DNA of 64,000 nucleotides from Cerrena zonata (GCA_038087015.1 JASBNA010000068.1:124001-188000), one strand, 5' to 3'; counted from the first letter of the stretch, positions 37,701 to 52,116 are shown. The notes: generated by a model from the sequence alone, not told the origin. Numbers and translations are program-made.

Positions 37701-40700
37701 CTATGGATACTGCTGGAGGGCGAACGGGGTCCAAACAAACCTGGGCTGGGGACCGGCGGGTGGAGCATCTCCTGAGGGATCATCGGGTCTACCGGAGATA
37801 TGTTTGGATTTTGAGGAGCTGCGTGCGTAAGGGCATGAATAATGAGATACAGTCCGACTCAAACTCAAACATAGGAATAACTCACGATGCCACACAGTTG
37901 GGTTCCAAGATGCACGCGCTGGCTGTACTCCAGGGTAAGGAATATTGGTAGGGGGTATGTGGACTGGCGCAGCGGCCACTGGAGCCTGAGGAGCAATGTG
38001 AGGCGGGCGGGCACCGGAACCTCCGTTACGAACCCTTCGCACTCTGTTACGAACTTGTCGCCAAGCGGGACGTGCACCTTCCATGGGAGGAGGAGGCGGC
38101 TCGGGTATTGGTTCTTGGTGAATAGATGGTTCATAACCCTCAGGTTTCCTGTACATATGTGAGATTCGCAATTTCTCAAATAGTATAACTCGTAACCTAC
38201 CATGTGTCTTCGTAAATACCTCCAGGTCCATACTTGGCCTTATCTTGAAGAAGAGCGCCGATTTGGCTGAACAAGATATGAGAACATGTTATGCATTTCT
38301 GAACAATCAGACTTACAATTGTAACGTTCTTCTCCTCTCGTGCAACTTGCCGACCTCCATAATCAACAACCTAACCTCAGCAGCGAGGGACTTGCTGAAC
38401 TCGTCCAAGTACTGTAACATCATGAGTAAAAATTGGAGCGTACAATGCACATTACTTACCTGTTGGACATTGAAGGGAACCCGCTTCTGAGCACTCTCTT
38501 CTGCCGCATGAAGAATGGTATTGGTTTGCTGATCCAGTTGATCACGACAATCTAGACTTTGGATTAGTATTTGAATGACAATGTGACCTGAATGTATTTA
38601 CCCTCAGCCATCTGTCGCAAGGAATCGGAGATCTCTTCCTTGAGCGAGGTCATAGTCTGCAACGTCTGATGTTGCATCGCTAGAAGAACTTGCGTTAGTC
38701 CGAGAATCCAAGAGGGACTGAACGAACGTACCTTGCATGGCGGAAGTGAGCTGTTCCATTCTTTCGTCCTCTCTGATCTTACACTCTTCCTTCTCCTGGA
38801 TGAGTCGACTGATCATCTCCTGCATGTTGTTCAGCATCATGTCCTTCATTTGACGCCGCTCCTGCTTCTCTTCCCACCGCTGATCCTGGAGTTCACGTTT
38901 ACGAACACACTCATCACGCTGTTCGGAGACAAGGTTCGTTATATCCGCCAACTGAGCTGCTTGTTGCTCAGCACGCTCGTTGTCTTCGCCACGTTCGTTC
39001 TCGTGTCGTTGAGCATCTTCCATTTCGCGGGCCTGACGTTCATCCTTCTCGGCTTGGAGAGCAGCTATTTGTTCTTGGAGCAGACGAACATGAGTTTGAT
39101 GTTCCTCATCCATTCGTTGACGTTCAGCAGCTAATTCCTCGTCTCGACGTTCACGCTCAGCGCGTTCAGCATCGATTTGTCTCCTGGCTTCATCACGTTC
39201 AGCTTCAATGATGTCACGTAACTCTTGGCTGTAACGAGAAGTGGCCTCGACTAGAGTACGCCGTTCAGCATCGACATCAACGATAGATGGTGCTCGCATA
39301 GAAGATGCACGAGATGGAGAGGCGGACGGCTCATGTTCAGAGTGAGGGATTTCAGCGAGATGAAGAGGAGGTTCTGTAGGAGGATGTTCCTCATCTAGAG
39401 CACCGGGAGGTGGAGGAACCGGAATTGCTGCCAATCTGTCTTCCAGATTTCTTAGCAATTCTTCCTCGCGAGCCTTCGCCTCTGCCTCGCGTCTTGCTTC
39501 GTGCTCCAAAAACAGGCGTTCTCGTTCATCCTCGTTCGACCTGAAGGTTTCTTCTCGTCGTTGCTCGCCTTCTTCAGTCACTTGTACCGTCTCAATCAAC
39601 TGCTTTTCCATGTCTTCGAATCGTTCAACACGTTCCCGTTCGGCGTCAGCAAGAGCTAGATCATCGAAGCTTGTCGGTGCGTGTGGTTGGAATGGGACAG
39701 CAACAGGCATATCAGTGCGCACATCTTCGGATGGCGGGATAGCATATACTCCTGACGGAGGTGGGATATGATGAACTTCTGGCGGCCCTTCACTGACAGG
39801 GACTTCATGAACGACCGATGGCACAGTAGCTTCGATGCGAGGCATTGGTGCTGGCACTGGCGTGGGGACGTCATCCTCTTCCATGTGAGTTGGCAAGTAT
39901 GGAATAACAGGGACATCCGGTCCAGCCTGTTGCAGCTGTTGACGAACGGAACTTCGTGGTGAAGCAGGAACCCGAATCCTTGGCTGAGGTATAACTAGAT
40001 TCCAGGTTAGATCTCAAGCTCGGATAGGAGATCAATACACTCACTGCTAGGCGCATCGGATTGACTGTATGAGCGTTCCAGAGAAGAGGCTATATGCGTC
40101 GTTAGTAAACAGTAGAAGAATTTTACGATCTGTCATACCTCTGCTTGGCTCGCCAGAGATTGTAGGCCCTATCAAACAATGTCAGGAACAATCCCATAAT
40201 GAACAGTAAGAGTAACCTACCACGACCGTAGTCTTGCTCCTCCTCAGGCTCGAATACATGATGTGAGACTAGACGGTACATATAAATAGCCAGTTGAGAG
40301 ATGCAAATAAAGAGGGGAACAAACCTTCACTAGGTCGCCTTCCTCGGCGAGATGGAGGTATACCTTCAGAAGGAGCATGGCTGCCCTCGATCTCCATGAT
40401 TGTTGGTACTTGCTGACGGGGAGTGCGTGGGGTATGGGGAGGAATAGTGCGGACTATTGGGGGAGACCGAGTAGGAGAGCGATCATCGTGGTCTGAGTAC
40501 TCAGTAGCAGCAGGAGGACGGTGGGGATGTGGGCGGGCTGTCTCAGTTGGTGAGGGTGAACGAGGCGTGGTGTGGTGGGTGATTCGAGTAGGTGCTGTGT
40601 GACGATCACCAATGAGCGTTGGAGACCTTGAACGGTAATCATCTCCGCGAACGACTCTGGGTGATCGACCTGGCTCGTATTCATGCACACTAACAGGCGA

Positions 40701-43700
40701 TTGAGGACGACGTGAGGTTCTTGATCTTGCCGTTCCTGATCTCTGTATTCCGATCCTTACAGGACTTTGCGGTGAAAGTGTACGGGCGCTTGAAGCATGG
40801 ACTACCACAGTGGGTCGAACAGCAGAGCCAGAGCGATGTGTTCTACCAGTGTGTGCCCGGCTCGGTGCGTATTCCAGGGACGGCGACCGGCGCATTGAGT
40901 GAGATGGATAACGGCGGCGACCACCCGTACGGCTTCTACTCCGATCAGAAGCAGAGGAATAGCTAGGGGCCCTGCGGGAACGATGACTTCGTCTCCCATA
41001 CCTATCCCGCGAGTCCGAACGAGAACGAGAGCGTCCGTTTCGACGTCTACGGTAGCCACTATCCCCGTATCGGTCGCCACGATATTGGCTAGGTCTATCC
41101 CGGTATCCTCTGTCTCCTTCTCTGTCACCTCTATATCTGTCCCTGTCGTCTCTATATCTATCACCGTCACCTCGTTTGTCCCTGTCCCTCTCTCTGTCAC
41201 GGTAATCACCTTCGGTCCTTGGTATAACTACGGTTGATGCGGGAACAATGGGGGGTGGTGTACGATGACTTCCAGTTCGTCCTCCTTCGACGATCCGTAT
41301 AGGTGAACGTGAGCGGGGTCGAGACGGTGCTTGAGTAAGAACTGGAGGAGCAGCTTGTACGATTACAGGTGTTCGAGGGCTTCTCCGCCCATGCGAATGT
41401 CTACGAGAAGAGCGAGAGCTTGATCTACTTCTCGACCGCATTATTGTCACTGTACCCTGTGGTGCACTGGGAGGTATGGTGGGGAGTACAGTAGGTTGCG
41501 GTGCCATCATAGGCTGCTGCATAGGCATAGGCATTGCAGGAGGGATGACTATAGGCGGTGCCTGTTGGCCTTGAGGATATTGATATCCGGAGGGCATTTG
41601 TCCTGGGATTACAATTGGAGGTGGAGTATGCCTGCTGGGAGATGAAGAACGTGATGTATGAGTGCGCTCCATTCTGATAATCTGGGGAGAACTTCGGGGA
41701 GAACCTCGCGATGAACCATGTCGGCGAGAGCGGTGAGACGGGCGGCGAGAACGATCACCATATTCTTGACTCGGGGAAGGAGAGGGAGAGCGCGAATATG
41801 TGTGATGAACCTCCATCCTACGAGGATCATCTTCTCTGATAACCATGGGGGTAGGTTGAGGAGATACAACATCTTGCATTGGGACTTGAACCCCGTGAGG
41901 TAGTACACCTGGAGGGTAGCCTTGTGCAGGTGGCAGAACAGTAATGGGAGGCGAAGGTCCTCCAACCTCTGGGGCAGGTCCAGGTCCAGCCTGACCGCCA
42001 GTAACGATGACAGTGGGTTGCTGTTGTTGAGGTTGGGGAGAATGAGGAATAGGTATTGGTACAGCATCAGCATCGGCAGGGCTATGTGAAGGGGGAAGGT
42101 GAATAACATGAGGAGGCTCATGATGAGAAACCCCAGGCTCGTATTGAGTGCGACGACTACCACTGCTAGACGAAGAACGAGAACGAGAACGAGAATGTGA
42201 CGTATGAACGTGGACAACGGTTGGTGGTGGTGGAATAACAGCGACCTGTTCACCCATGGGGGGTGGTATTACATGAATTGGCTGTTGGTCCCTGTATTCA
42301 CCAGATGAACCACTCGAAGAACTCTGGCCCGAAGGAGTTGGAGGTATAACCATATCTTCGTCTTCCTGTTGCTGATAAGGTCTTCTGTGCGGCTGCTGTT
42401 GCGGCTGAGGAGGATACCCAGCCGGTAGATCTGGTATTACAGGCACCGGCATACCTGGTGGAGGGGGCGGAATCACTATATCCTCTTCGCTACGTCCTGC
42501 TGGAATAACTGGGGTGTAAGGTGGTGTAGGAGTACGATCCACTGGGAATGGGGTTCCGTGTGGACGACCTCCGAGATGAACAGGAGTAGGAGTAGGCTGG
42601 AACCCAGGAGGTAATTGACCAGACGGTTGAGGTTGAAAAATGACGGGCCCGGCGGAGGGTGCTGGACCAGGAGGCACCACTACCGTAGCCCCTGCGGGTG
42701 CAGGTGTAGCAGCTGCGAAGAACAAAAGGTCAATATGAAAAATCCTATAGGAACCAATAATACCCACCTCCTGGTCGTCTGTCCATCATGTCATCGAAAT
42801 GATCTGCTAGGTTGTCCAACCGTGCATTTACGCTACGAATTTCAGATTGGCGATCGTGTACATCACGCTCTAGCCACTCATTCAATCCTTGGAGATATCG
42901 CATGATTTCCCTTTGTTGCTCGATAGTTGCAACATGAGCTAAACGATTTTCCTTGGAAATAATTTCAGTGTTATCGCTATCAAGCCTGAAGGTGAATTAC
43001 TCACCCGCAATAAAGCCACAATATCGTCAAACGTTGGTGGGAGTTGTAATATTGTAGGAGGCTTGAACAACAAAGTTCAGTACCCGGAAAGAAATGTAGG
43101 TCGTCGTATTGTACTTACAGGTTGAATAGGCTGCATCTGAGGTATAACGGGTGGTTGTCCAGGAGCCCCAGTCGACACCGGCGCTGGAACGGTTACGAAT
43201 GTGCCAGGTGGAGGAACAACGAACTGGCCGGGTTGACTAGCCTGACCAGCTGAGGCGTCCCCCTGATAGATATTCATTAGCAAGTGTCCGACCAATATCA
43301 TCAATAATCACATACCATTGTTGTTGGCCGTGTGTACCACGTCTGAGGACCTCTACCATCATCCTGACTGCCTAAGTCAGCAGGTGCGGATGGGGGGCGA
43401 TGTTGTTGTTGTTCCTACGTTATAATTAATACAACATCAGCTCAAAATCAAACTAATTTGCTTACTTGTGGAGGAGGCGTAGGTCCACCAGGTCGATAAA
43501 CTCCGTCCGCTTGATCGGGACGTCGTTGTGAACGCAAGTTACGAACTTCCCGTTCCATGTCAATATCTTCGCCATTATCCGGGGGCGGAGGAGCGGTTCC
43601 AGGTCCAGGCGTTCTGACTCTTGTTCCGGGCGCTGGGATAGGCACAACAGGGGGAATGTAAGCAGTCGACTCTGCTATGGACGAAGGAGGAGCAGCCTGA

Positions 43701-46700
43701 CGACGACGGTGAGGAACACGTTGAGGTCGAGATCGGGATTCACTGAAAACCACTGGACGTGTGATCGGAACTGTCTGGGCGCGATCAGGTAATGTTGTCT
43801 CAAATGTCGGGCTCGCGCTACGTGGCCTTGCTGCTCTTGCACCTGGTCGGAATTGCAAAGTTATCAATGCTGGAGGTGGTTGAATAGGTGAACGTGGAGG
43901 TGGAGCTTCTGTTGCCAGAGTCTGCGCTAGAAGCTCGCTGAATGTTGGTCCAGCATGCATCGGTCGAGGCATATGGAGCGGAGGAGGTTCTTCACCAAAA
44001 CCGGTTCTGAATGCTTCCTGGAGTCTCGCCAACGCTGAAGATACGTGCGAGCTAGATGTATACGAGTCGGACATATCGTCACGCTGGATAGATGGTGCTG
44101 GACCAGGTGTAGGAACAGGGGCCGGAGCAGGAGCAGGGGCCGGATGGGCAAGTTGGTCAAGAATCCGTTGAACGATTTCCTCGATCCTGTACAAGCGATT
44201 CTGAGTATCCATGTCTGTCCCGGTCGGTCTGTGTATGAGATTGTCCAACATGTGATTAGCCGAATTTTGTTCTGCTCCAAGAGCATTCACTTGATGCTGA
44301 ACATCTTGGAGAAGTTCTCGGAGACGAAGAACATCGGGAGGTGGAATTGGTCTCGCAGTGGCACTTGAAGTGGACGAGGGCGTAGGGGACGCGGGAGGTC
44401 GCAAATGTCGAGTATCTTCGTAACTGACTGATGATTCTGGGCTGATTGACGACACTGACGCCGATTCTTCAGGTAGTGGGACAGACAGTGAGGACACGGG
44501 AGACGAGGATGGCGATGAACTTGGGCTAGACCATGAAGGTGACGGTGCTCGGCCAGGATATGATTCCGATTCCATTAGGCTGAAGTCATCCGAGTGGTGA
44601 GACGAGAGGAATGACATTGTCTCGGTAAGGGTATCCGGAGATGCGAGACGTTTCCTCATCGGAGGAGGAGTGACAGGAATAGGAATCAAACGAGGTGTGG
44701 TCGATGGCCTCTGCGCTGATCTTGGGAGGGGGCTCGGAGCGATCCTTCGCGATGCGGCTGAGCGTACGGAAGATATCTCACTATCACCTCCAGCTGCACT
44801 ATCCTTCATCGGTACAGGGGGTGGCAAGTCTTCTACTTCTCTCACCCTCTCTATATGTTCCACGATTACCTCTCTCGATTGCCTTTCCTCCATGAGCTCG
44901 ATAACGTTATCGCGGATTGTTCGTACGTTCTCCAATATTTCTTGTATCTGAGGGCCTCGTGTTTCTTCTAGCTCATGTAAGTGCCTCAGTAAAACATTCA
45001 CATCATGAGTGAGAATATGGCTGGGACCAGGGGAGCGGGATTGTTCAGAAGGCACGGTCAACAGGCTATCCCGAATCGACGGAATATCTCCTCGGGGGGT
45101 TGATACGCTTACAGAAAAGCTCACGGAAGGAGCAGGGGAAGAGGGTAAGGCAATATCACGCGGGGAAACCTAAGAAGAATATTAGAGTAATAGTTAGTTG
45201 TAATATAAAGGTTTACTTACTGGCAAGATTGGTAAAGGCGGCGAAGAGGAAACGGAAGAGATAGCTGTCGAAAGGAGAGAGGGTTCCGTCGAAATGTCGT
45301 CAAGGTCTTGGTCTAAAGGCTCTTCGAATAGAGATCGTGGGTAGAACACGGACGATCTCATCGAAATTGACGAGGCAGTCGAGACAGAAGATGGAGTCCG
45401 ACTGAGCGATACTTGACTCTTTTCTGTCGACACAGGCGTAGGGGAGGGGACACTCGGAGGTAAGGACAACGTAGAGGGCGTGGGTGTGATTGACTCTGAG
45501 GACACGATCGAAGGTGAACTTATAGACGGTGTGCTAACTTCAGAGGCAGGGGTCATGATCGTCAAATCCACTTCGCTCTCGACAGAAGGACTTGCACTAG
45601 GTCGAAGACCAGATGTTTCGAAGGACGTGTCGTGAATATCTGGGACGGCCACGGACCTGATTGACGGTGAAGCTCGAAGTACAGATGATTCGTAGGATCG
45701 GTCTGATTCGTTGCCCCATGAGGACCCCAGGAGTGAGGGACTCGATACTGATGCTCTTTGCAGAGATGAAGGAACCGTTAAGCTGACCTCACTCGATGAA
45801 GTGATCACCGAGGACTCTGTCGGTGTAGAGATCGTTTCGAGCGGCGTCAATGACAAGTCAGGAAGAGGAGATGGGATAGGTGAAGGTCCAGGTAGGGTCT
45901 CACTCTCCGACGTAAGAGAGAACGATGGCGTTGACACAGACGACGGTGTAGGGACGGGCTCCTCCGACGAGAGTTCAATATCGGAGACTTCACTTGGACT
46001 GTATGTGGAAGCAGGTGCCGACTTGGGTAGAGGCACCATCGACGGTGTCAAAGGCACAGTCGAAACACTGCTAGGTGTCCTAGACAGATGGTAGGAATCT
46101 CCGAAGGATGGATACTGATGACATCCACCTCACGGTCAATAGACTCTGTGATACTGGGGGCCCTTTCGGTCTTCTTGCAATGGCACTCTGCTGTTTGGTA
46201 CTCCGTTGAGATTTCTGAGCCACAAATCTCGCAAGTGACGTATTCGCTTTCAGTTTCTGTAGGACATAATTCGGCTGTTTGGAAATCAGTAGCGGTAGGC
46301 GTGCTTGGGTAAGGTTCTGCAGTATCATAAGTCGTCGAGCAAACTTCAGCAGTCTCGTAGTCAGATATAGAGGGAATCGTTGGTAAGGACGCGAGAGAAT
46401 CCGATGGACTCTTTGCAGTCGCATACTCGGATGGTGTTGGCTCATCACGAACACCCTCGGGAACGCTTTCCTCGGTGCCGTCGCTGATATAGCTAGCAGG
46501 TCGCGACGAAGATAAGTCTGTACGGGAAGGGGTGGCACTTCGACTTGCACCATAGCTGTAACTCTCCAATGTGCTGAACCCCGAGTTATACCGACTGTCG
46601 GTGTAAGAGCGCGTGCCAGTGTATGTGTACGAGTCTGTATTCTCTTTATCTGAATATTCCTCAGAACCACTGAGATAGGACGTGGTGTACGACCTTGAGC

Positions 46701-49601
46701 TCAAGGTACCTGTTCGTCTTCTCATACCGCCAGATCGCGTAAGTGAAGTGCCAGAAGATGTCGGTGTTGCGGACGATCCATATGGAGTAGTGCCTGTATG
46801 CGAATCTCCGAGCATTGACGCAGAGGCAGTACCACGGTACGAAAGTGTCGAAGTGACAATATTGGTACCGGTACCAGACGTGATCTCGACCCCTGTGTCC
46901 CCACTCAACAGACCACGAGTGAAGGACGACGAAGAATAGTAACTTGAGGTTGGAGTCCGCGTTGTAGCACTTCTCGATCCGGCAGAGAAAAATGCATCAT
47001 CTGAGGACGTCTCGGAGGATCCTCTCGTCCTCGAACTTGCTCGGCTCCTAGGCGGTGGTGTTAAACGAACATCCCCACGCAAACGAGGCCCACTGGAGAC
47101 CGTGACGGGAGCACCCTCGCCAACAGGTAAACCGACCAATCCCAAGCCAAATCCTAAACCACCTCTCGCCTGCCTTGCTAATCGAGCGGCCGATTCAATA
47201 TCCTCGCCTAAGTCAGTCAGTGAGCTGGTGCGACGTAGGGACCGCATACGAGTAGGGCCAATGACGCCAGTACCGGTCGGTTGAAGGTAAGAGGAGCCGG
47301 AGAGGGCACTGTCATCTAAGGTGCGAGTGTTTTGGGTAGAGATTAAAGAGGCGCGACGCGACAGAGTGCTGGAGCCATCAAGAGAATGTAGATCGGACAT
47401 GTCAGGGATTGCGCTTAGACGGAAAAATTGAAATCCGGTGGAACTTGAACCTGATTCAGAGTGAGAGCTAACTGAGCTGTTGATAGTTCGAATAGTTCGA
47501 ATGGAGCCAGTTGGCGACCCTGTAACAGAGCGGTCTGGGATACTGACCGAGCGGTTCAAAATCTCCCTACAGAATTCCTATTAGCTATTAAGTGGTTAGA
47601 ATGCAGATAATGAGACGTACCAGATTGCTTCGACCCATCTAGCACGCTCACCGGGAGACTCAGCAGCTAATCGTTCAACACCATCACCATACAGTAAATG
47701 GAACGGAAGAAGCAACGTCATTAAATCAATATCCGCATACGCTTGTTCTCTCGCAGCTTGAGTACCGACGTCATCTGCCGTACGAGGGTCCATGGGAGAG
47801 CGGGTCGAACCAACTTCTGTACAGGTCAAAAGATCCAATGTGACCACACCTCTACCGCCATTAGGAGCAATCCAGGTAAGCAAAAGCATTCTGGGGTAGA
47901 GCAAGGCTTGGCATCGCTGCCATCTATACGGAGGCGGGGCGTGAACATTCAGATACCAAAGATTACCGAACCTTGTGGGCTATAAAAATGCAGTCATTAG
48001 CATGCATTTAAGACGTGTCAAGAGCAATGGTGCTTCGCAAAAGATCACGATCGATCCTTCGCGCGCACCCACAACCCAAATTAGGCAACTTACTTCAGAG
48101 GTTGTTCCAGCGTATTGACCGAGAGCCGCAAGATCGAAAGGAGGTGGTAACTCATCAGATACACTGTGAATGTCACTATCACTCCTCATGGATCTGTCGT
48201 CATCGTCAGGGACAGAGGAAGCGCTGACTCTTCGAGCCGAATCCATAGCTCTATCCCTTGTCCTCCTTGAACCTCTTCTCATGCCACCTTCTGGAGAAGG
48301 GGTCGTGCTGGAACGAGCTGTTTTCGCTAAGGAAGGAGTTTGCTCCCTCCACTTCTGCATTATATTTCGAACAGCGGAGAGTGGAGAACGAGGAGAAGCT
48401 TGTGGTCGACGCAATGAGGAAGCTGTTTGCGTGTAGGTGTCTGAAGTAGGGGCGGTATATGTCTGGGTGAGAGTATCCGTATTTGTAACGCTACCAGTGT
48501 ACGTCCTCGTATAAGTATCTGTTCCAGTGCCAGTATAAGTACTGGTGCCTCCGACGCTGCGCGAGTAAGTGTGAGAGGTCCTTGGAGTGGTGCGCGTGTC
48601 CTCAGACACTGCACTCGATCCCCAAGAGCTCTTAGTCGGAGAAGATGGTCTGGAGGAAGTATAAGTACCAGTACCGTAGCCAGTAGTCGTATAGCCCGAG
48701 CTGCCATAGCCTGTGGTCCCACTATAACCCGAGGTGAACGTACTCATAGTCGGCATTGACTGACTTTGGGTTGTGGAAGTAGCAATAGATCCTTGTGGGC
48801 GTGGACCAGAAGGAGCAGAAGCAGTTCTACTGTGACCAGGAATGAAAGGTGAGGTAGCACCAGACCGTTGTTCAAAGAAAGCAACCTTCTCCCCGACGCG
48901 AGTACCTGGAGGAGGTCGCGGCCCAGGTGTAAGCGTGCGTTGAGGTTCCGTAGCAGACCGTACATGAGATGACATGGAAGGTCCAGCATCTACATGCATC
49001 GAACGACGGTTATCGCCGGAGGTAGAGTAATGTGTAACGGGTCTGCTGCCGGGAGCTCCACCGGACTGAGCGAATGAAGTAGGTCTAGACGAGATGTTTT
49101 CGGTATGTTCGGATATAGTACTAAGTACACGTCGATCCCGGTCCAGTATAGAGTTGTAGTCAGTGATGGATAGTGCAGTAGGGAGATCCGACTCGGGGAA
49201 TGTTCTTGCAGTGGGACTTGCAGTCCACGACTGGATAGCGGAGCCTATCTCCTCGTCCAGCTGTGCGAGACTTTGTCCGAGATCAGAATCATCTTCCGTA
49301 TATGTATCAGAGTATGAATCCCTCGAAGAAGAAGGGGAACCTGAGACAACAATTCGTCTCATTTGACCGTTGCTTGAGACATCGTCACTGTCATAGGAAG
49401 AAGGCGTAGGCGTATCTTCATATTCAAAGTCAGTAGTAGAAATAGACAGGTGGAATTATAAAGCAACACACATGATCGTGTTGAAGAGCTTGAGAGTCTT
49501 GAAGGCGATAGGGGCGTTTGAGTTGCTGATAGGGTTGAGAATGTTGCAGTCCCGAAGAGAGGAGATCGTGGTCCTCCGGTCGTCGATGAATAGTCAGTCA
49601 T
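37701..49601 (-). CDS. Giant PH-domain, low-complexity, coiled-coil protein
   Basis: One gene of about 12 kb, on the order of 3,500 residues. It starts at 49601 (MTDYSSTTGGPRSPLF) and ends at 37701. Order of parts: a Ser/Thr/Tyr-rich tail with TYTGT-like repeats (48.7-48.4 kb); a PH domain (RFGNLWYLNVHAPPPYRWQR, GRGVVTLDLLTCTEV, ending RARWVEAIW) at about 48.0-47.6 kb; a long Ser/Pro/Thr-rich region; short heptad-like stretches near 44.2 kb; an Arg-Ser and Arg-Asp-rich segment (42.8-40.3 kb); and a Glu/Arg coiled coil (39.9-38.6 kb). The end has YLDEFSKSLAAEVRLL and DKAKYGPGGIYEDTW, a tail I associate with Agaricomycete homologues. A membrane-linked scaffold is inferred. Near 46083 the frame shifts without an obvious intron. 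Splitting into several genes is the main alternative; no internal start or promoter argues for that. Confidence 0.7.
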
Positions 49602-50065
49602 TTTGTGTCGTTAGAGCAGGAACATATCCAAAATACAGGTAAGCAAAAGGAACAGGGCAGAGATAAGAGGAAAACCTCGGGACGGGGACAAGTCAAGAGA
49701 AGAACAGACAGTATTTGCTGTGTTCGAGTTAGGCGTCAATCGCGGTTCGACTTCACGAACTCCAGGCGAGACGCGTACTTGGAGATGGCACATGATCGTG
49801 TCGGGTCGTGTTTCACACGTGTCTACTTACAATCTACTTGGCTTAATATTATTTCTGTGCTTGTAGCGAACCTCGAGGACTCTGCGTGTTCTTATATTTC
49901 TGGCTTTGAGTCTGCGCATGAATATTTTGACGTTGGCGCATTGCGGTGCACCTGTCTATCACGAAGTCATATTCGTATACGCTGAGGCTAGAGGTTTCTA
50001 TAATACATGGTGCGTTCGAGGCAAGTACAAGAAAATGGAGGAGAGTATGTTGCATTTGATTAGAT

Positions 50066-50710
50066 TTAACGACCATATCTAGAAGACATGATCAGCTTTA
50101 AAATATTTCGATATGAACTGAGCACCTACTTTTGCAACTCCCATTCACGATTGTCAAGAGGGCAAACATTTCGGGTCTTGAGCCAACGAGAGATACAGTG
50201 GAAGTGGAATGCATGCTATAAAGATGTATAAGTATCATCCTCGCTAGCTCTATCAGGGGGATCTTTGGACGCACGTTACAAATACCCCAGGCGGCGTTAC
50301 ACTCCTCGCTGGTAGCAGAAACCTGGTTAGCTTGACAATCGATGCCTATATAGAAGTTAGCACGAAGCATATTGATAGTTGCAATCATGGACTTACAAAG
50401 ATCCATAATATGGTTCCTGCAGATGGCACAATTGTCAACGACAATGTCTAGTGGCGCATATTAGGAGGGTTTCAAACATCGCTTCTTTATTCAATGAAAC
50501 ATACCCCATGCCCAAAGAGCTACCGCATTCCACTAGCAAGTAGAATCATAATCAGATCCTCAAGTATAATCATGAATCTTTGTGGATTGTGTTTCTCACC
50601 TTCCTAACCTCAAATCGCTTCTTGTCGCCCTTTCCGTCGTCTTTGGTCTTGCCTTTTACCACCTCCTTGGAAGGAGCGGGAGCAGGGGTGTCAACTTCCA
50701 TGTCGGCCAT
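50066..50710 (-). CDS. RBX1: RING-box protein RBX1 (cullin-RING ubiquitin ligase subunit)
   Basis: Catalytic RING subunit of SCF and other cullin ligases, recruiting E2 and promoting neddylation. Several short exons. After a Lys-rich N-terminal tail ([20 protein letters not shown]) comes [19 protein letters not shown], the beta-strand that inserts in the cullin. Then comes the RING-H2: [37 protein letters not shown], and the end [21 protein letters not shown]. All zinc ligands, including the Asp that replaces a Cys, are visible. It ends YGR, where most orthologues end YGH. About 200 bp separate it from the divergent tubulin cofactor C gene. Confidence 0.95.
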
Positions 50711-50911
50711 CGTTATTAATGACCAGGAGAATCTGGAGGAGTAGGTTTGGTGAGATGGTGGTGGTTTTGAGACAAGACCGGTGCGGTGCTGATCAAGGAC
50801 AAGAGCGTTTATTTGGGTGCACGGTCGCGCCTATGTTCTGACTCTATACAACTTCAATCTTACCGCGACACTCTTCACCATTCTTCACAAATTTGTACTT
50901 CCTTCACAAGA

Positions 50912-52116
50912 ATGTCAGAGACAAACCAAACTCTTATCCAACAATTCTATACTTCTTTTCAGGCTTCACGATCTGGTCTGATATGATCTAATATCAATTT
51001 CGACAAATATCTGAAGGAAATCGACTTTGCACTACTTAGACTTGACTTCTCGTTTGGAATCGTTGAAGAGCGAAGGATCACCTTCTGCAGATGTTCTGAA
51101 CGAGATTACATTAGAAATATCCCAGCTTAGGAAAAAGCTTACCGATGCTGTTGCCTATCTTCCGTCGTATGACCAACGGCAGTACGAGTCGGTGAGCAAG
51201 ATGTGAACCTCTCCCTCAGATGTTTTCTGAATCTGGTATCTTCAGCACATTAAAGCGATAGAAAAGCTGCTTTCTGAAATACGAGCCTCCTCTTCTTCAA
51301 AGTCCAAGTTTTCGTTCAAGCGTAAACAACCAGTTCAATCCCCATCGCCCGTCGTTGCTGCTCCTTCCATTATGCCAGCCGATACCAAACTATCTCTCAG
51401 TGCACCGCAGTCGAGCGGTCGTATCCTGTCTGGCAGGTCTAACGAGTACTTAACCACATCCTCACTTCCTACATCAAGTACCGCATCCGATTTGACCCTC
51501 ACCAACTTGGATCACTGTGTTGTAAATCTCGTTAATGCTGGGCTTGTTGATGTCGATCAACAGACGAAGATCACCGCTCTCCATGTTCGCGATGTGTCCA
51601 ACAGTATTGTAATACTGCCTTCGACGATCGATGGCAGCGCTATGTTTCACAACATCACCAAGTGCACCATTGTTCTAGGATGTCATCAGGTATTTAGTTC
51701 TACTCATCTTCTCTATCTCCGAAATACCCCTTCTCATCGTCTTCGCGCAGTTCCGTATGCACACTTCGAATCAAGTACATGTTTATTTGGCTATCTCCTC
51801 GAGCCCAATCATAGAACACTGTTCAAACATCTCGTTTGCATCATACCCCGCTGTTCTATGCAACAATGGGCGGGAACGAGAGATGGCTTCGGTACGTTTC
51901 AGTCTTCCTCCTTGCCTTACGGGGATTATGTTGACCGCCCGTGTGTAGAAGGCATCTAATCATGACTCGGTTCAAGACTTTTCTCATATCCGACCCACCC
52001 CGTCGCCGAATTGGAACATTTTGCGCACGGAAATGCAGGTAAAGGATAGCGATTGGCCGGTATCACCTGTTGGAGATAAAATCGAAAACATTCTTTCGTT
52101 GTTGTTACCTCATTAA
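50912..52116 (+). CDS. Tubulin-binding cofactor C
   Basis: TBCC-type protein that stimulates tubulin GTP hydrolysis in the tubulin folding pathway. Exons 50912-50975, 51040-51191, 51246-51689, 51751-51891 and 51949-52116 give 969 nt, 322 residues. The N-terminal helical bundle includes LRKKLTDAVAYLPSYDQRQY. After a Ser-rich linker comes the C-CAP beta-helix: TNLDHCVVNLVNAGLVDVDQ, DGSAMFHNITKCTIVLGCHQ, and FRMHTSNQVHVYLAISSSPI with the Gln/Arg-type catalytic region (the family GAP Arg would be in CHQFRMH). The end has VQDFSHIRPTPSPNW, typical of the family. The first intron uses a weak GTCTGA donor, forced because it alone keeps the frame. The gene is divergent from RBX1. Confidence 0.9.

Noticed and set aside
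45711..46094. 127-codon plus-strand frame
   Set aside because: It is a shadow of the Ser/Pro-rich coding sequence on the opposite strand.
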